Part shown: positions 20,444 through 32,267 of the stretch, one piece after another
Layout: each line of letters opens with the position of its first letter
How positions within the stretch are numbered: position 1 is the stretch's first letter
Source of the DNA: Daedaleopsis sinensis
Lineage: Eukaryota > Basidiomycota > Agaricomycetes > Polyporales > Polyporaceae
Length of the DNA stretch: 64,000 nucleotides
NCBI GenBank assembly: GCA_033807695.1
Contig: CM066308.1
Coordinates: 3,596,001-3,660,000 of the forward strand
Reading direction: 5' to 3'
Translations under genes and position numbers: made by a program
Notes under the pieces: generated by a model
What the model was told of the DNA's origin: nothing
The model's database searches: none
What the model saw: the letters and a program-made list of their open reading frames with translations, nothing else

Positions 20444-22938
20444 ATGGCCACACCAGGCGCATATACTCAGGCCAGCCTCGCCATATTGACGGTTCCAAAG
20501 CTCAAGGCTCTGTGCAAAGACCGGAAGATAGCTGGATACTCGAAGCTCGGCAAGCAGGCTCTCGTTCAGAAACTCGTGGACAGTGGACTATGCTCCAATA
20601 CTACTCACTCGGAGGCTCTTGATGCTAGCGGAACTAGCAGCTGCAATGCTAGTGCGATCCCTTTTGACGGGGTCGTTGAATTTTTATCTCTTGAGGCAAC
20701 GTCTACGCCCGCTGTGGCTGTCTTGACTGGCCCGGCTTGTGCGACTGCCGCATCCCAAGCCACTGCTGCCCAAAGCCAGCCCAACGCGGAAACCATAGGT
20801 CGTACCCCGCTTGGAGGACCGACAACTGCTGTGCCTCAGGCTGCGCAAAAGTCACAGAAGGCTAGAGCAAAAGCTCCTCGGAAAAACAAATGCACTGTGC
20901 CTACCGGTACTTCTATTTCTTCTGTCGCTCAAGCACCCTCCGTGGTACGCGACCGGTCCTACGCGAAACTTTCAACTCGTCCTTCTACGACCATTAATGC
21001 TCTGTCGCCTCGTACTGCGTCTTCTGACTACCTATCCGTCTCAATCATATCTAAAAGAGTGACAATTCTCCCATCTACCATGGCTGTGTCTACGACGACC
21101 TCTCAAGATGGACGACCCAGCCTCTTTGTGCGTCCCTCTGATGCGTTAAAGAGGTCAGCGCGGCCCAGCCTCGAGTTCATGCCGCCTCCTCCCGCAAAGA
21201 AGCAACGCATATTATCAGCTTCCCTCACTGCTACACCTGTCCTGTCCGCACCACCGGCTTCCGCTGACGCAGGGAAAATGTCTGGCCTTGCTATTGCCAG
21301 TACCCGAATTCTTTCTCCTTCTTTGCCTCCTAAACGCTTCTTCAAACCGCTCGTAGTCAACAAGGCCAAACTCTCTGCTGCTCTCTCTCGTCCCCACGTG
21401 GTGCCTGTATCTCCTTCTGACCGCAAGACATCGTCGACGCATGAGTCGTTCTTGGAGACTCTCAAGGCCTCGGTCAGTGCAGCCCCGGATTTGCACTCGA
21501 TAACGATGCCGCCCTCTCTCGCACAACGCAAGCGCGTCAACGGCTGGGCTGTCATCCTCAGCGGGCTGTCCGACAACGAGCGCGCGGTCTGCGTGCTCGT
21601 CTCGCGCGCGTTCCGGTACGCCGGTACGTCGATTACCCCTCCTAGGCCTATGAGCATGTGCACTGACGACCTTCAGTCTACCTCTCCGCGTCCACCACCC
21701 TCCTTCGGGACTATTATGGGCGCCGGCTCCGGGAGGACGTGCTACGCAAGTACCCGCAGGCGATGACGAACATGTGGCCGTACCTGCGGCTGCGCGAGGC
21801 CGAGGCTGCGCAGAGAAGACGGGTGTACGAGGCGTCGTTCCTCGCGCAGTTGCTCCGGCGATGCGGTTGGCCGGAGCCTATCGCGAAACGTCTATGGGGC
21901 AGCCCGGACCATCCCAAGCAACTGCTCATCGCACTGAGGTTCGCGCTATCGTATTCTCAATCGAGTCGGGCATGGCAGTAACTTGGTTCCCGCCTATCGT
22001 AGATTCGCGCTCACCCGAGCGTGGTTCGCGCTATCCGTGGGGAGCCCGCAAGACTCGGAGGGCGACCCACGGTCATGGCTGAATGGCACGGTCCTGGACG
22101 TGCAGCAAGTTGTCACAGGCGAAGTATGGTCCGTGCTCGTCGACCGCCCGGGATCCCCGACGGCCCCCCACCGAACGGAGATGCTCTATGTCTTGGAAGA
22201 GACGTGCGAGGTCATCGGTCGGCCGGGTCCGGGGCTCGAGCCCTCGGGCGAAGAAGGCCCCCGCTTGGACGCACCCGAGCTTTCTGTGCGAACGGACTGG
22301 GCGGTGTACATCGCACGCCGAGGAGCGCCGGGGTCGACGGAGCCTCCGTTGCTATCGCATCTGCGGTGGGCGTGCGAGGAGGACTTTGACAGGGGCGTGA
22401 GCAGGCTCTGGCTAAGGAAGGCTTCCGCGGAGGGTGCGGTGGGAGACGCGAAGCGGGCGGTCGCGGAACGATACGTTCTAGCGTGCGTCATGGAGAACAG
22501 GTGCGTGTGCATCTCCCTGAAGAGTTCAAGATCGCGTCGTTGATGGGTGCGCTCTAGCATCAGTGGACAGTGGAAGACCACGGGCGAGATGGCGCAGGAC
22601 TTCGCGGGGCTCCCGGAGCGTGTCGCGCCCCCGACGCGGACGAAGGGTCCCAGCCTCAACCTGTACCTGCCCGAGTAGGTCCATGCTGCCTGAGTGACTA
22701 CGCGCTTTGGAGAGCTGATGAACTCGCTTGCAGACATCACCTCGTCGAGAGCGTGCACTTCACGTCTCCGAGGGGAGACGCGCTGCATGTGGCCGTGGCG
22801 ACCGTCCAGACTCCGCACCGCGAGTACTTCATCCTGCGGGACAACGGGATGCAGATCGGGTGCGAGGAAGAGGGTGTCGCCGAGGTGTGGCAGGAGGTGC
22901 TTCGATGCGATCACAGGGGCATCCCGGGGCGAGTGTAG
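20444..22938 (+). CDS. SAP-domain protein of unknown function
   Basis: Five exons: 20444-21623, 21677-21950, 22003-22500, 22564-22674 and 22734-22938; 755 residues with consistent phases. An N-terminal SAP motif, which binds scaffold-attachment DNA, covers about residues 10-45 (LTVPKLKALCKDRKIAGYSK.GK..LV.KLV). A long Ser/Thr/Pro/Ala-rich linker with basic patches (APPPAKKQR type) follows to about residue 360. From there a conserved-looking domain begins (VNGWAVILSGLSDNERAVCV, YLSASTTLLRDYYGRRLRE). The C-terminus (HLVESVHFTSPRGDALHV, REYFILRDNGMQIGCEEEG) also looks folded. I do not recognise the C-terminal region; nuclear localisation is inference. An in-frame ATG at 20390 could extend the start by 18 residues. 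Confidence 0.85.
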
Positions 22939-23589
22939 GGTGTAAGGTGCTGCTGCTCAGTGCGAGAAGCCGTCACGACACTGCACCCGGTGTCTATGGG
23001 GCTTCGCGACGTCTATCAGTCAAGTTCAGATGTACAGTACGTCCGCGCATCGCATGAATCTGCTCACGTTTGGGTGTCTGCTCGAAGTGAGTCTCTCCGA
23101 GAAGCGTGGAAGGGGTGTACGGAGGTTGGGCATGACGCTTGTGATGACGCTTGCAGTCGTGCGTAAGACGCGCTCGGAAGAAAACATGGGCCGATGCCGG
23201 CGTATGCACACTGAGAGGGGCCCGGGGTCATGCATCAATTCATCATGCATCATGGGACATGACCCCAGAGATTTTGGTACTGAGAGTACTGAGTACTGAG
23301 TAGTTGAGGCGTTAGCACAGGGCTACTGCTCTTGATAAGGTTCTCTTGTAGATGGGTGGTCCCGTTATGGACGAAAAGAAGCAGCTGAGGCGGGCGCTGA
23401 TTGGCTGACCCCGGGTGGCGCTGGCAGAGGGTTGGGGTCGATCAGGGCGGTCAATGTACACCTCGCCCAATCCGGAAGCCGGGCAGGACGAAAGCCATAT
23501 CACGGACTCGGACCTGTGCTCGTCCCGCCCCCCGCCTACACAGACCGGCTCCGTCCTCGTCAGCGGCCTTGCACCCCACATGGCCCCCG
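22939..23589. other. Intergenic region with short repeats
   Basis: It contains TCATGCATCA twice, 15 bp apart (23228 and 23243), and a short run of GTACTGA units near 23276-23300. The right end is the promoter of the acyl-CoA synthetase gene. No gene seen. Confidence 0.5.
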
Positions 23590-23595
23590 TATATA
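23590..23595 (+). promoter_or_regulatory. TATA box of the acyl-CoA synthetase gene
   Basis: TATATA 68 nt before the ATG at 23663, in an otherwise GC-rich flank. Position suits a fungal core promoter. Confidence 0.5.
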
Positions 23596-23662
23596 CCCCG
23601 CACGGTCCGGCCTCAGTTCAGCCGTGCGCCCGTGTCCTCCTCTTTCTCTTCCACCACCCGCC

Positions 23663-26425
23663 ATGTCCAAGTTCACCGAGCTCCCCATCCTCCTCCCGCC
23701 CAATGCCGACTACACCAAGCAGTCCGTGACCGTCCCCGGCTCCGAGCGTCCTGGACAGACCGGTGAGCAGCTCGGTGCAGGTGTGCTGAACAGGACTGAC
23801 GAAACACACGCGCCCCCTATCAAGCCATCTTCCGGCATTGTGAGTTCCTCTCCGCCGTGGACCGCGCGACGCCCTGCTCATTCCCTCTCTCACTTCAGCA
23901 CAGTTTCCCCTCGAGACTCTCGACACCCCGGGCGCTTTCACGAACCTGATCCAGATATTTGACGAGGGGTTGCGGAAGAGCAACGGCGGCCGGTTCCTCG
24001 GCCACCGCCCGCTGCTGTCCAAAAACCCGCCGACATGGGCTAACTACCATGTCTGGCAAACGTGGCCCGAGGTCGACGCGCGTAGGCGCGCCGTGGGCAG
24101 TGCGCTGCAGCGGCTGTTCCAGACGAAGGAGCTCGGCGGAGGCCCGCTCGAGACCATCGGCATCTGGAGCAAGAACTGTCCAAGTTTGTCCTGTCCCGCT
24201 CTCATGGAATCGCGACGGTAGATTGATGGAATGCCTGTGCATTTAGACTGGCTTTTGGTCGACCTTGCAGCACAAGCATACGGGAAGGTGACGGTTGCGC
24301 TCTACGACACGCTTGGAGCGGACTCGGTCGGTGAGTACGGCGTTTTGATCTGTTATCTATGTCTCTCACGCCGACTATCGCAGAATATGTGTATGTCTTT
24401 ACGGTGCACTGCACGTCTCTGATGTCTCTAACATATTCCCCGCCGGCAGTGTTAACCATGCAGAGCTCAGTGTTGTCTTCGCCGCGCCAGAACACATTCC
24501 GTTCCTTCTGACCTTCGCGCCTAAACTTCCGACGCTGAGGATGATCGTGTCTCTCGAGGTCATGGACGATGACCAGAAGCGCGTGCTCGCAGCCTGGGGA
24601 AAGACGCACAACATCAAATTCTTAGATATTGCCGAAGGTTAGTTGCTCCGTCCGTCTGCATACCGACGAATAGCTGACTATATGCGCGCGTAGTGGAAGA
24701 GCTTGGTCGGAAACACTTGATTGATGTCATTCCGGCGACTTCTGATACAATCGCGAGCATATGCTACACGTCGGTACGTGTGCACTACTGTCTCTCATGA
24801 CATCCTGCTGACTAGTGACTTCAGGGTACCTCGGGCGTCCCTAAAGGTACAGAACTTTCGCTCTTCATCACGTTCCAATCTCCCTTACACGTTACTCCAC
24901 AGGCGTTATACTCAACCACGGTAACCTGGCCATGGCCACACGCTCATTCTTGCACTCCGTAGAGATTCCTAAGGACCGGGTATCGATGTCATTCCTCCCC
25001 CTGGCGCACATCTTTGAAGTATGCCACATTCAGCTCTCCTCGTACGTACATTCGACTTACCCCATCCCTACTAGCGCACTATGGAACTTTGCGTAGTAGC
25101 CCTCGGGCAGTCTATCGGATACACCACCGGTGATCCGTTGCGCTTCCTCGAAGATATTCAAGTCCTGAGGCCGCACTTCGTCTCGCTCGTTCCACGCGTG
25201 CTCAATCGCGTCTACCAGTCCGCGATCGTCGCCGGGGACGCGCCCGGGCTCAAGGGCGCACTCTTCCGCCAGGCGGTCGCGACCAAGCTGCACAATCTCC
25301 AGACGTCCGGCAGGCTCACGCACCCGCTCTGGGACCGGCTCGTCTTCCGCAAGATCAACGGCGTCCTCGGTGGACGGCTCGTGACGATCGGCTGCGGGTC
25401 CGCGCCGTTCAGCAAGAACATCGCGAACTTCCTGAAGATCGGCCTCCTGGCGGACATTGCCGAGGGCTACGGCATGACGGAGAACATGGGCTGCTGCACG
25501 ACGTGCTGGCCGAACGACCCGACCTCGGGAGGCACGGTCGGCGCGCCGGTCGCCACGGCCGAGATCAAGCTCATCGACGTTCCCGAGCTGGGCTATCGCT
25601 CCACCGACAAGCCGTTCCCCCGCGGGGAGCTCTGCATGCGCGGCGCGCAGCGCTTCCAGGGATACTACAAGGGTACGTCCGCCCGTCCCTCACGCCGCGC
25701 ACGTGCTGACGCCGCCCCACAGAGGAGGCGAAGACGCGGGAGGCGATCGACGACGAGGGCTGGCTGCACACGGGCGACGTCGCGACGATCGACGAGTGCG
25801 GGCGGTTCAAGATCATCGACCGCGTGAAGAACATCATGAAGCTCGCGCAGGGCGAGTACGTCGCGCTCGAGCACGTCGAGAACGTGTACACGACGTGCCC
25901 GCTCATCGCGCAGCTCTTCATCTACGGGGACTCGCTCCAGAGCTACCTCGTCGCCGTCGTCGTGCCCGACCCCGTGCAGCTCGCCGGGCTCGTGCGCCGC
26001 GTGCTCAAGGACGAGGTCGACCCTGCGGACGCGCCGCGGATCGCGGCGTACGTGCAGGACCCGCGCATCGTCGACGCGGCGCTCACGGAGCTCGACAAGG
26101 AGCTGAACGTGCGCAAGCTCAAGGGGTGAGTCTGTCTGCTTGGTCGACGCATCCGCGTGCGGGACTCTGGCTGACGGGTCGCTTTTGCGCACAGGTTCGA
26201 GCGGATCAGGCGCATACACCTCACGCTGGACGCGTTCTCGGTCGAGAACAACTGTCTGACGCCGACGCTAAAAATCCGGAGGTCAGTGTTTCGTTTATCT
26301 GTTTCTGTTCTAGGGAGATGGAGGGCTGACAGGGAGGTTGGGCCCACAGGAAGGAGGCGTACGAGAAGTTCAAGACGGAGCTCGACGCGCTCTACGCGCT
26401 CCCAGAACCCTCGTCGAGGCTGTGA
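23663..26425 (+). CDS. Long-chain acyl-CoA synthetase (AMP-binding), 13 exons
   Basis: Exons: 23663-23762, 23825-23839, 23899-24183, 24247-24330, 24384-24390, 24450-24637, 24694-24773, 24825-24846, 24903-25018, 25075-25672, 25723-26125, 26195-26281 and 26350-26425; 686 residues. It activates fatty acids to acyl-CoA with ATP through an acyl-adenylate. Visible motifs: [11 protein letters not shown] (about 249-260), [15 protein letters not shown] (about 430), GWLHTGDV (about 509) and the fatty-acyl signature [18 protein letters not shown] (about 528). The C-terminus SRL is a PTS1-type peroxisomal signal, so it probably feeds beta-oxidation. Exons of 15, 7 and 22 nt are required to keep the family sequence and phase; the 22-nt exon encodes the AMP-binding loop. 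It is convergent with the capping-protein gene. Confidence 0.93.
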
Positions 26426-26678
26426 ACCGAACGCGGTCGTTCTCGTAGATTTATAGCGTATATCTATGTCAGATAGACCCATTCATGTACCATACTGTGC
26501 ACTAGTTGATTTACTGATGTTTGAAAGCTGTTTCGGTGGCTACGCCGGTTGCGTTGCCAGAGACGCGCTGGATTCACGAAAGGAACGGCCAGCCTCAGTA
26601 GTAAAGCGTTTGTATATCACAAGTCGGTTACATGCTGCTTCTTCCGGTACCCACCGCCTGGACGACTGAGCACGCAAC

Positions 26679-27927
26679 TCAGGCCGCGCCAAACACGCCC
26701 TTGCTGTTGGTCAGCTCCGCCCCGAGCTTGTACCCGAGCACCTTGTCCCAGTCGAGCTTCGAGCGTGTCATCGGCAGCGCGCGGCGGAGACCCTTGAACG
26801 TCTTCTCGCCCATCTCCGCGTACGCGTCGTTGAGGGACGTCTGGTACCTGCCCTCCTCCGCCTCGACGAGCGCGAGCACCTTGGCCGCGGCGGACGCGCC
26901 GCCTGCGGGGCTGATCGCGGGGGGCAGCGCGAGCGAGACGGCGTGCGTCGTCGAGAGCTGCACGTTGCCCTGCTCGTAGTAGTGCACGTTGAGGAGGATC
27001 TTGCCCTCGAGGGACTTGGAGGCCGTGTCGAGGATGTACTCGGAGCGCCAGCGGCCGGACCTGCACACCACCGAGCGCGTGGATGTCGAGAAGGGCGTTT
27101 GAGATTGTGGAGATTGGAAGGAAGTGGGACGGGGCAGCGAGCGAGCGAGGAGGGGACACGCACCAGAAGTTGTTGGGGTTGTACTTATTGGCGACGATTT
27201 GGATGGTGTAGCGGCTGCTCGAGCCTTGTGTGGGGAAGACGGACACGACGCCGTCGTGGTAATGCGCCTTGAGATACGTCAAGGACGCGGCCTCGAGGGC
27301 GGCACTGTGCCAGGTACTTTCAATACAGAGGTTCGGAGGGGAAACCGTGGGCAGCAAACGTACCGGAACGGCTCAGATTCGGGATCCGGCTCGACGTGCT
27401 CCGGGTCTGAGGTTTCCTGTGCGTTGTAATGGAGAGTATGAGTGCGGGCAGGCAGAGGGATGTGGACGGTAGGCACCAGACTCAGGTGGTCGAACCGGAA
27501 GCTCGTGCGTGAGCGCGGGTCCCAGTACCGGTCTTGCGCCCCCTCCTCGTCCGCCTCCTCGCTCGCGCTTGCTATCCGCGCGGCGTCGCTCACGATAGAC
27601 TGTCCGGGTTGAGAGCCGCCATCGCGTCAGGTCCGCCAGCCCCATGGACACAGAGGACGCACCTGGTGCTGGTGGCCCGGGACCTCCGCGGTAGTGAACT
27701 GCGTGGTGTTATACTCCCGCAGCGCAGGCAGCACACCAGCCTGCAGCGAATCGTCGTCCGAGATGATGTTCCGCACATCTGGCGGGATCGACAGTGAGAC
27801 GGTTCAGCTGATGCCTGCAATAGGCTCGGAGATGATTTGGTTCACCGTTCAGCACGTCGTTGATCTCCCCTGGTGGCGACTGGAGGAGGAACTTGGACGC
27901 AGCCTCAATGCGCTCTACGGGATCCAT
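26679..27927 (-). CDS. cap1: F-actin capping protein alpha subunit
   Basis: Six exons: 27927-27846, 27778-27663, 27599-27477, 27416-27364, 27304-27164 and 27060-26679; 298 residues. With the beta subunit it forms the heterodimer that caps actin barbed ends in cortical patches. Family landmarks: start MDPVERIEAASKFLLQSPPG, EINDVLNDVRNIISDD, the central YLKAHYHDGVVSVFP, NKYNPNNFWSGRWRSEY, EGKILLNVHYYEQGNVQL, and the C-terminal RRALPMTRSKLDWDKVLGYKL that contributes to the actin-binding tentacle. Length and order fit the family. Its start codon faces the zinc-module gene 462 bp away, so the two may share a promoter region. Confidence 0.95.
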
Positions 27928-28389
27928 GCCGACGACAGATGCAACAAAAAGAGAAGAGGAGCAGCTGGGATATTTGAGATTGCGGAGCAGTGAAAGGATA
28001 GCGCCAGCCTCCAGACTTCCAGAATACCTTGTCCAGTTATTAGTAGCTTTAAGCGCCCCGTAGGCCGTCGGCCCGGTAGGTACATTCAAATCAGCATGCA
28101 TTCCTTTATACATCTGTGGTATGCGAGCATTAAGTCTAGCTGCAGTTATGTAGTCAAGGTACCCAAGCTTGAATCGTACTGGACTCTAGTGGTATACGTA
28201 CGGTAAGGGGGGCTCACGAGTTTGAATGAATGCTCGGCCCGGCGGCACCTGCGGTGACGCGCTAGCTACAGACACGTGATGCAAGTCACGGTTGCGACGC
28301 GTTACTTCGAAGTGAATTGTTATTTCGAAGCCCCGGAATCCTAACCTCCATGTCCTGAGGACACTTCCCGCTGCAACCGGCCCAACGAA
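27928..28389. other. Bidirectional promoter region
   Basis: Separates the start codons of the capping-protein gene (minus) and the zinc-module gene (plus). No defined element recognised. Confidence 0.5.
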
Positions 28390-30806
28390 ATGAGTGTAGG
28401 ATCACATCTCAGCTCACGGAAATTGCGCTAACTCGGTCTCAGACAAGCATCAGCAAGTCCTGTCCTTACCGAGACTCCGAAGGATGCACCTATACTTCCC
28501 AATCTACGTCGTCTGCAACTAACGACCACAACGTCGGCTCGCATGTCTCCAATGTGCACCGCCAAATGACGAGGGCCTGGTATGGTTGTATGTAGTTTAT
28601 GGCTTGCTATCTACACCGTGTACTGACGCACTGGACATTAGTGACCCAAGTGACCATTCACCGAGACAACAAGACGAAGCTCATGACATGTCCTTGCGGT
28701 GAATATTCGCACAAAAATTCAAGTGCTGTGCGGAGGCATGCCATGACTTTGCATAAGGGGAGCGCAGCCGCTACGGCCCCCCGTAGCTCCAGAGCCTCTG
28801 ATACAGATGCATCTCTGAGCGTAGCCATTTCTGGCAAACTATCGACTTCCTCTAAGAGTGCTTCACGTGCTGCAGAACCACGTGCTGCGGTAGCTCGCGT
28901 CGAAGTACTTAAGAAGCAACGGAACGAGCACACAAGTGATGGTGAGTACCTTACGTCTAATCGTACCGTCGCGTTAAACAATGCGTAACGATACCTTCGA
29001 CTTTTTGTTGATTCTTCGATGTCTAACTTGCAAATTTCTAGCGTCAGATGCAACACTGTCTGAATCAGAAACGTTACCCAAGCGTAGAGCTGAAGCATCA
29101 TCTGCAGCAAGTTCAACCGGTTCGCTAGCAGCCCCCCTCGTCGAAGATCCGCAATCCCCACCCGAGTTGAGGGGCGTCAGTCGCAAGGCAACTGGCGTAC
29201 TCCATCCCCGTGTTCCCGCTACAACCAGCAAGGATGTCTTATACAAGGGTGTACCTAAAGACTCCATCGCGGGTCCGTCGACGAAAGTTCGTCGAGTCGA
29301 TGTCGACCACTCCGCGTCTGTTTCCAAGTTTCCCTCAAGTACCAAGACGTCTTCGACGGTCTCCAAACCATTGGCTAAGAAACTCAAGCGGCTCTCTGTT
29401 CCTGTCTGTGCTTTCACTTCTTCGAAGCTGGTCGCTACTGGGGCTGTCTCTGCACCTCGTGCGACTGTACCGTCTAAACGCATCGCGGACGACGTCCCGG
29501 AAGCACCACCTCCAAAGACTCCTCGTGTGTACAGAGCACAGACAGCACAACAAACACGCAAGATCAATCAGCCGCTCTTCGTGAAAACACCGCTTCCTAT
29601 ACGATCATTTGATCCCTCGTTATATGGTCTGCCAGGCGCGACTACGCCCGGTTTTACCGCATCCGAGTCAATTTCCCCGAGGGGTCAGAGTCGCTACGAC
29701 GACTACCCTCGTTTCCACACTGACAACACCTCCTCTTCATCTACTCCTTCGAACACTGCGTCCGGTTCAACACTTACTTCCATCTCTCCGCATCATGCCT
29801 TCGTCACTAGATCCCCCAAACCGCCTACCGCGATCAGCATTCATGGACCTGAACCCAGGCAAGTGGTGTGTGTATCTTGTGGAGGCAGAGACAGCGAGAC
29901 AGGGGACGAGTGCTCAATTTGTCAGTCACTCGCTCCTGAACCGAACCCCAAACTCGAGCGCTCTCTCGCGCAAGCCCTCTGTGTGTCCTGCGGTACCAAC
30001 ATCAATGGCAAATGGGACAAGTGCACGATGTGCCAGATGCGTGCGCTCACCCGGCACGAGGTCCCCCTCAGCACCCAACCTCCCGCAGAGTTCACAGTTT
30101 CCGACGCGGCCAGTGCGAAACCAATGCCGACCGCGCCCAAGCCGCGCCCATTGGTGACGAAGAAGACGCGCGAGCTCTTCGAGCAGTGGTTCACAAACTG
30201 GAAACAAGTGTACCACTCCTACGCCTACATGAGCGAGCCCCGAACGGACCAATGGCGCGTGGTGGAGGTGCGCGGGCAGCGCGGGACGACGTACGCAACG
30301 GCCGAGGCGTTTCTCGCCGCCTTCCGCGAGTGCCTGGCCGAACATCGCGCGGGCGGGGCGGGGGGAGAGGTGCTGCAGTTCTACGGGGCGTACTCGATCG
30401 TCGCGCATCCGCGCATCGGGGCGACCGCGCGGCTCGCGAAGCTTAAGGCGAAGTTGTCCGAGATGGGGTTGGAGTGAGTGCTTCCGCCTCTTACTAGTAC
30501 CGCTGGACGCTTACGGTCCGTGTTTTGCACAGGCTGGACGGAAGTAAGGCCGGCGTGTGCAAGTTCACGTACATGCACCCCGACGGGAAGGGCGTCATCA
30601 CGATCGACGACGTGTACAAGTACCCGTGTCCGTGCGGAGGCGAGATAGTGCCCCCGCAGCAATTTCTACGGACCGCGGTGCGCATCCCAGACGCGGCGTT
30701 CGCGGGGCCGTGCGGTGGGACGGTCATGCTGATTGTCGGAGACGATGACGCGCTGAAGGCGTACGGGACAAATGGGCAATGGATTGCGATAGATATCGTC
30801 CATTGA
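28390..30806 (+). CDS. Protein with several zinc-binding modules, function unknown
   Basis: Model: 28390-28395, 28443-28587, 28642-28941, 29042-30473 and 30533-30806; 718 residues, phases consistent. The N-terminus has two Cys/His clusters: CPYRDSEGC followed by GSHVSNVH, and CPCGEYSHKNSSAVRRHAMTLH. A long Ser/Thr/Pro linker follows. Two near-identical C-x2-C-x10-C-x2-C modules lie at about residues 427-442 (CVSCGG..CSIC) and 464-479 (CVSCGT..CTMC). The C-terminal domain (from about 530) is unrecognised and includes another Cys cluster (YPCPCGGEI, GPCGG). Nucleic-acid or protein binding through zinc is likely; the rest is unknown. The first exon would encode only Met-Ser; a start in another upstream exon is possible. 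The last two exons are the surest part. Confidence 0.75.
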
Positions 30807-32267
30807 CTGATACTCGTTGGGTCTGTGGGTCTTGCAGTGAATGGAATATACGGTAGCGTTGGTCACCAATCGTGAGTTTCCTATCACGTTCTTGTGAAAT
30901 GAGGTTCTGATGAGTGAGCAGCCTGGTATAGGCATATTATTTCAACGCTGCTACCCACTGGCAGTTGATACAATCGTCATGCATCGTGTATATAACTTGA
31001 CTTATTTCGGTGTTCTGATAGGTATCCTACAGCACACCAGTGAGTGTTTAATGTAGAGTTCAGTGTTTCTCTGCATGACTCCGGCTGACTCCAACTCCTA
31101 CAGATGCATTGTGCCTTATATGCACTCACCATGACTGGTTCTGCGTGCTAGCAAGTGAGCCGACGTGTCAGGACTGGTGTATGGCCACCTTGAATTTTAT
31201 TCTTGTACTGGGAGTCCGATGCGTCTGAAGTGCTAGCTGAGTTCCTGATGATTCTGCACCGCCGAGGAGCAGTTATAGTACAGTACTATCCCGCCCGCAT
31301 CCCCTCAACAGTCAATCAGCGGCCATATCTGTCGCCCAAGATTGTCAGACATTACCATATGCTCACGGGGCAAACTGTACGGCCGTTCGACTGGCATGTC
31401 GAACTCAACATGTGTAGTGCGTGTCTACGAGCTGGAATTATGATGTGGGCTACTCTCTTGAGTCTTTTGATGGTTCTTGGGCGCGCGGTTGAACATCCGA
31501 ATGCTGCCTAGGCCTCATGATCCCCGGGGCCCGCATCTTAACTAGTAACTCAATTATCCTCCCGGAACAGTCCTTTAACCGCTGAGATATCATTTTACAG
31601 TTCCCCATAGGATCGTCGCAAACCGCTCACACGGTAGTGAGAACGTTCCCCAAACCTTCCCTGCAAGCTCCGACTAGTACTTACTCGGAGTCGACGAGAC
31701 TCGACGTAAGGAGCTAAATGTCATACTTACCACTGTACATATTCGCGAAAGGACCGCGACTAATTGCAGCGTGCCACGGTTTCGTTCCACTTTGCTTGGC
31801 GTCTTGTATATAGTGGTGATAGCCTGTCGAGATGTCCCACAATGGCATACAACTGATGATAAGTACATGTGACAGTGACTCAGGCTTCTGGCTAAGGGCC
31901 TCCATCGCACAGCGCCTACTGGTTCAGTGCTGAAAATCTACAACTTCGAAGAAGTAACTGTATACAGGTTTACACATATGCATATACAGGCAGGGGCACA
32001 TGCGAGGTGAGTATAATCATTGACCAACTCGATCGCTTTGATTAAAATTAATTTTCACCCGGGCGGCGGGCCACCGAGAGTCGGAGACGCTACTTGATAA
32101 GTAGGCTGGCTTTACACGCTACTAATTGTGATGAGATCATGGTGCCTGGACCGGGACGTGGAGCATTTTGAATGCCGGCGTTGAATACTTAAGTTGAACT
32201 CTCTATGAACTCTGAGTCTCTTGTCGCTCATATTCCCAACTTCCTCTCACCAAGTACGTGACGAAAG
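30807..32267. other. Intergenic region
   Basis: AT-richer than the genes, with scattered stops in all frames. One frame at 31203-31511 lacks an ATG start and shows no motif. The P450 promoter should be at the right end. Confidence 0.4.

Noticed and set aside
31203..31511. 102-codon plus frame in the spacer before the P450
   Set aside because: It opens with TTG instead of ATG, has no splice partners and matches no family.
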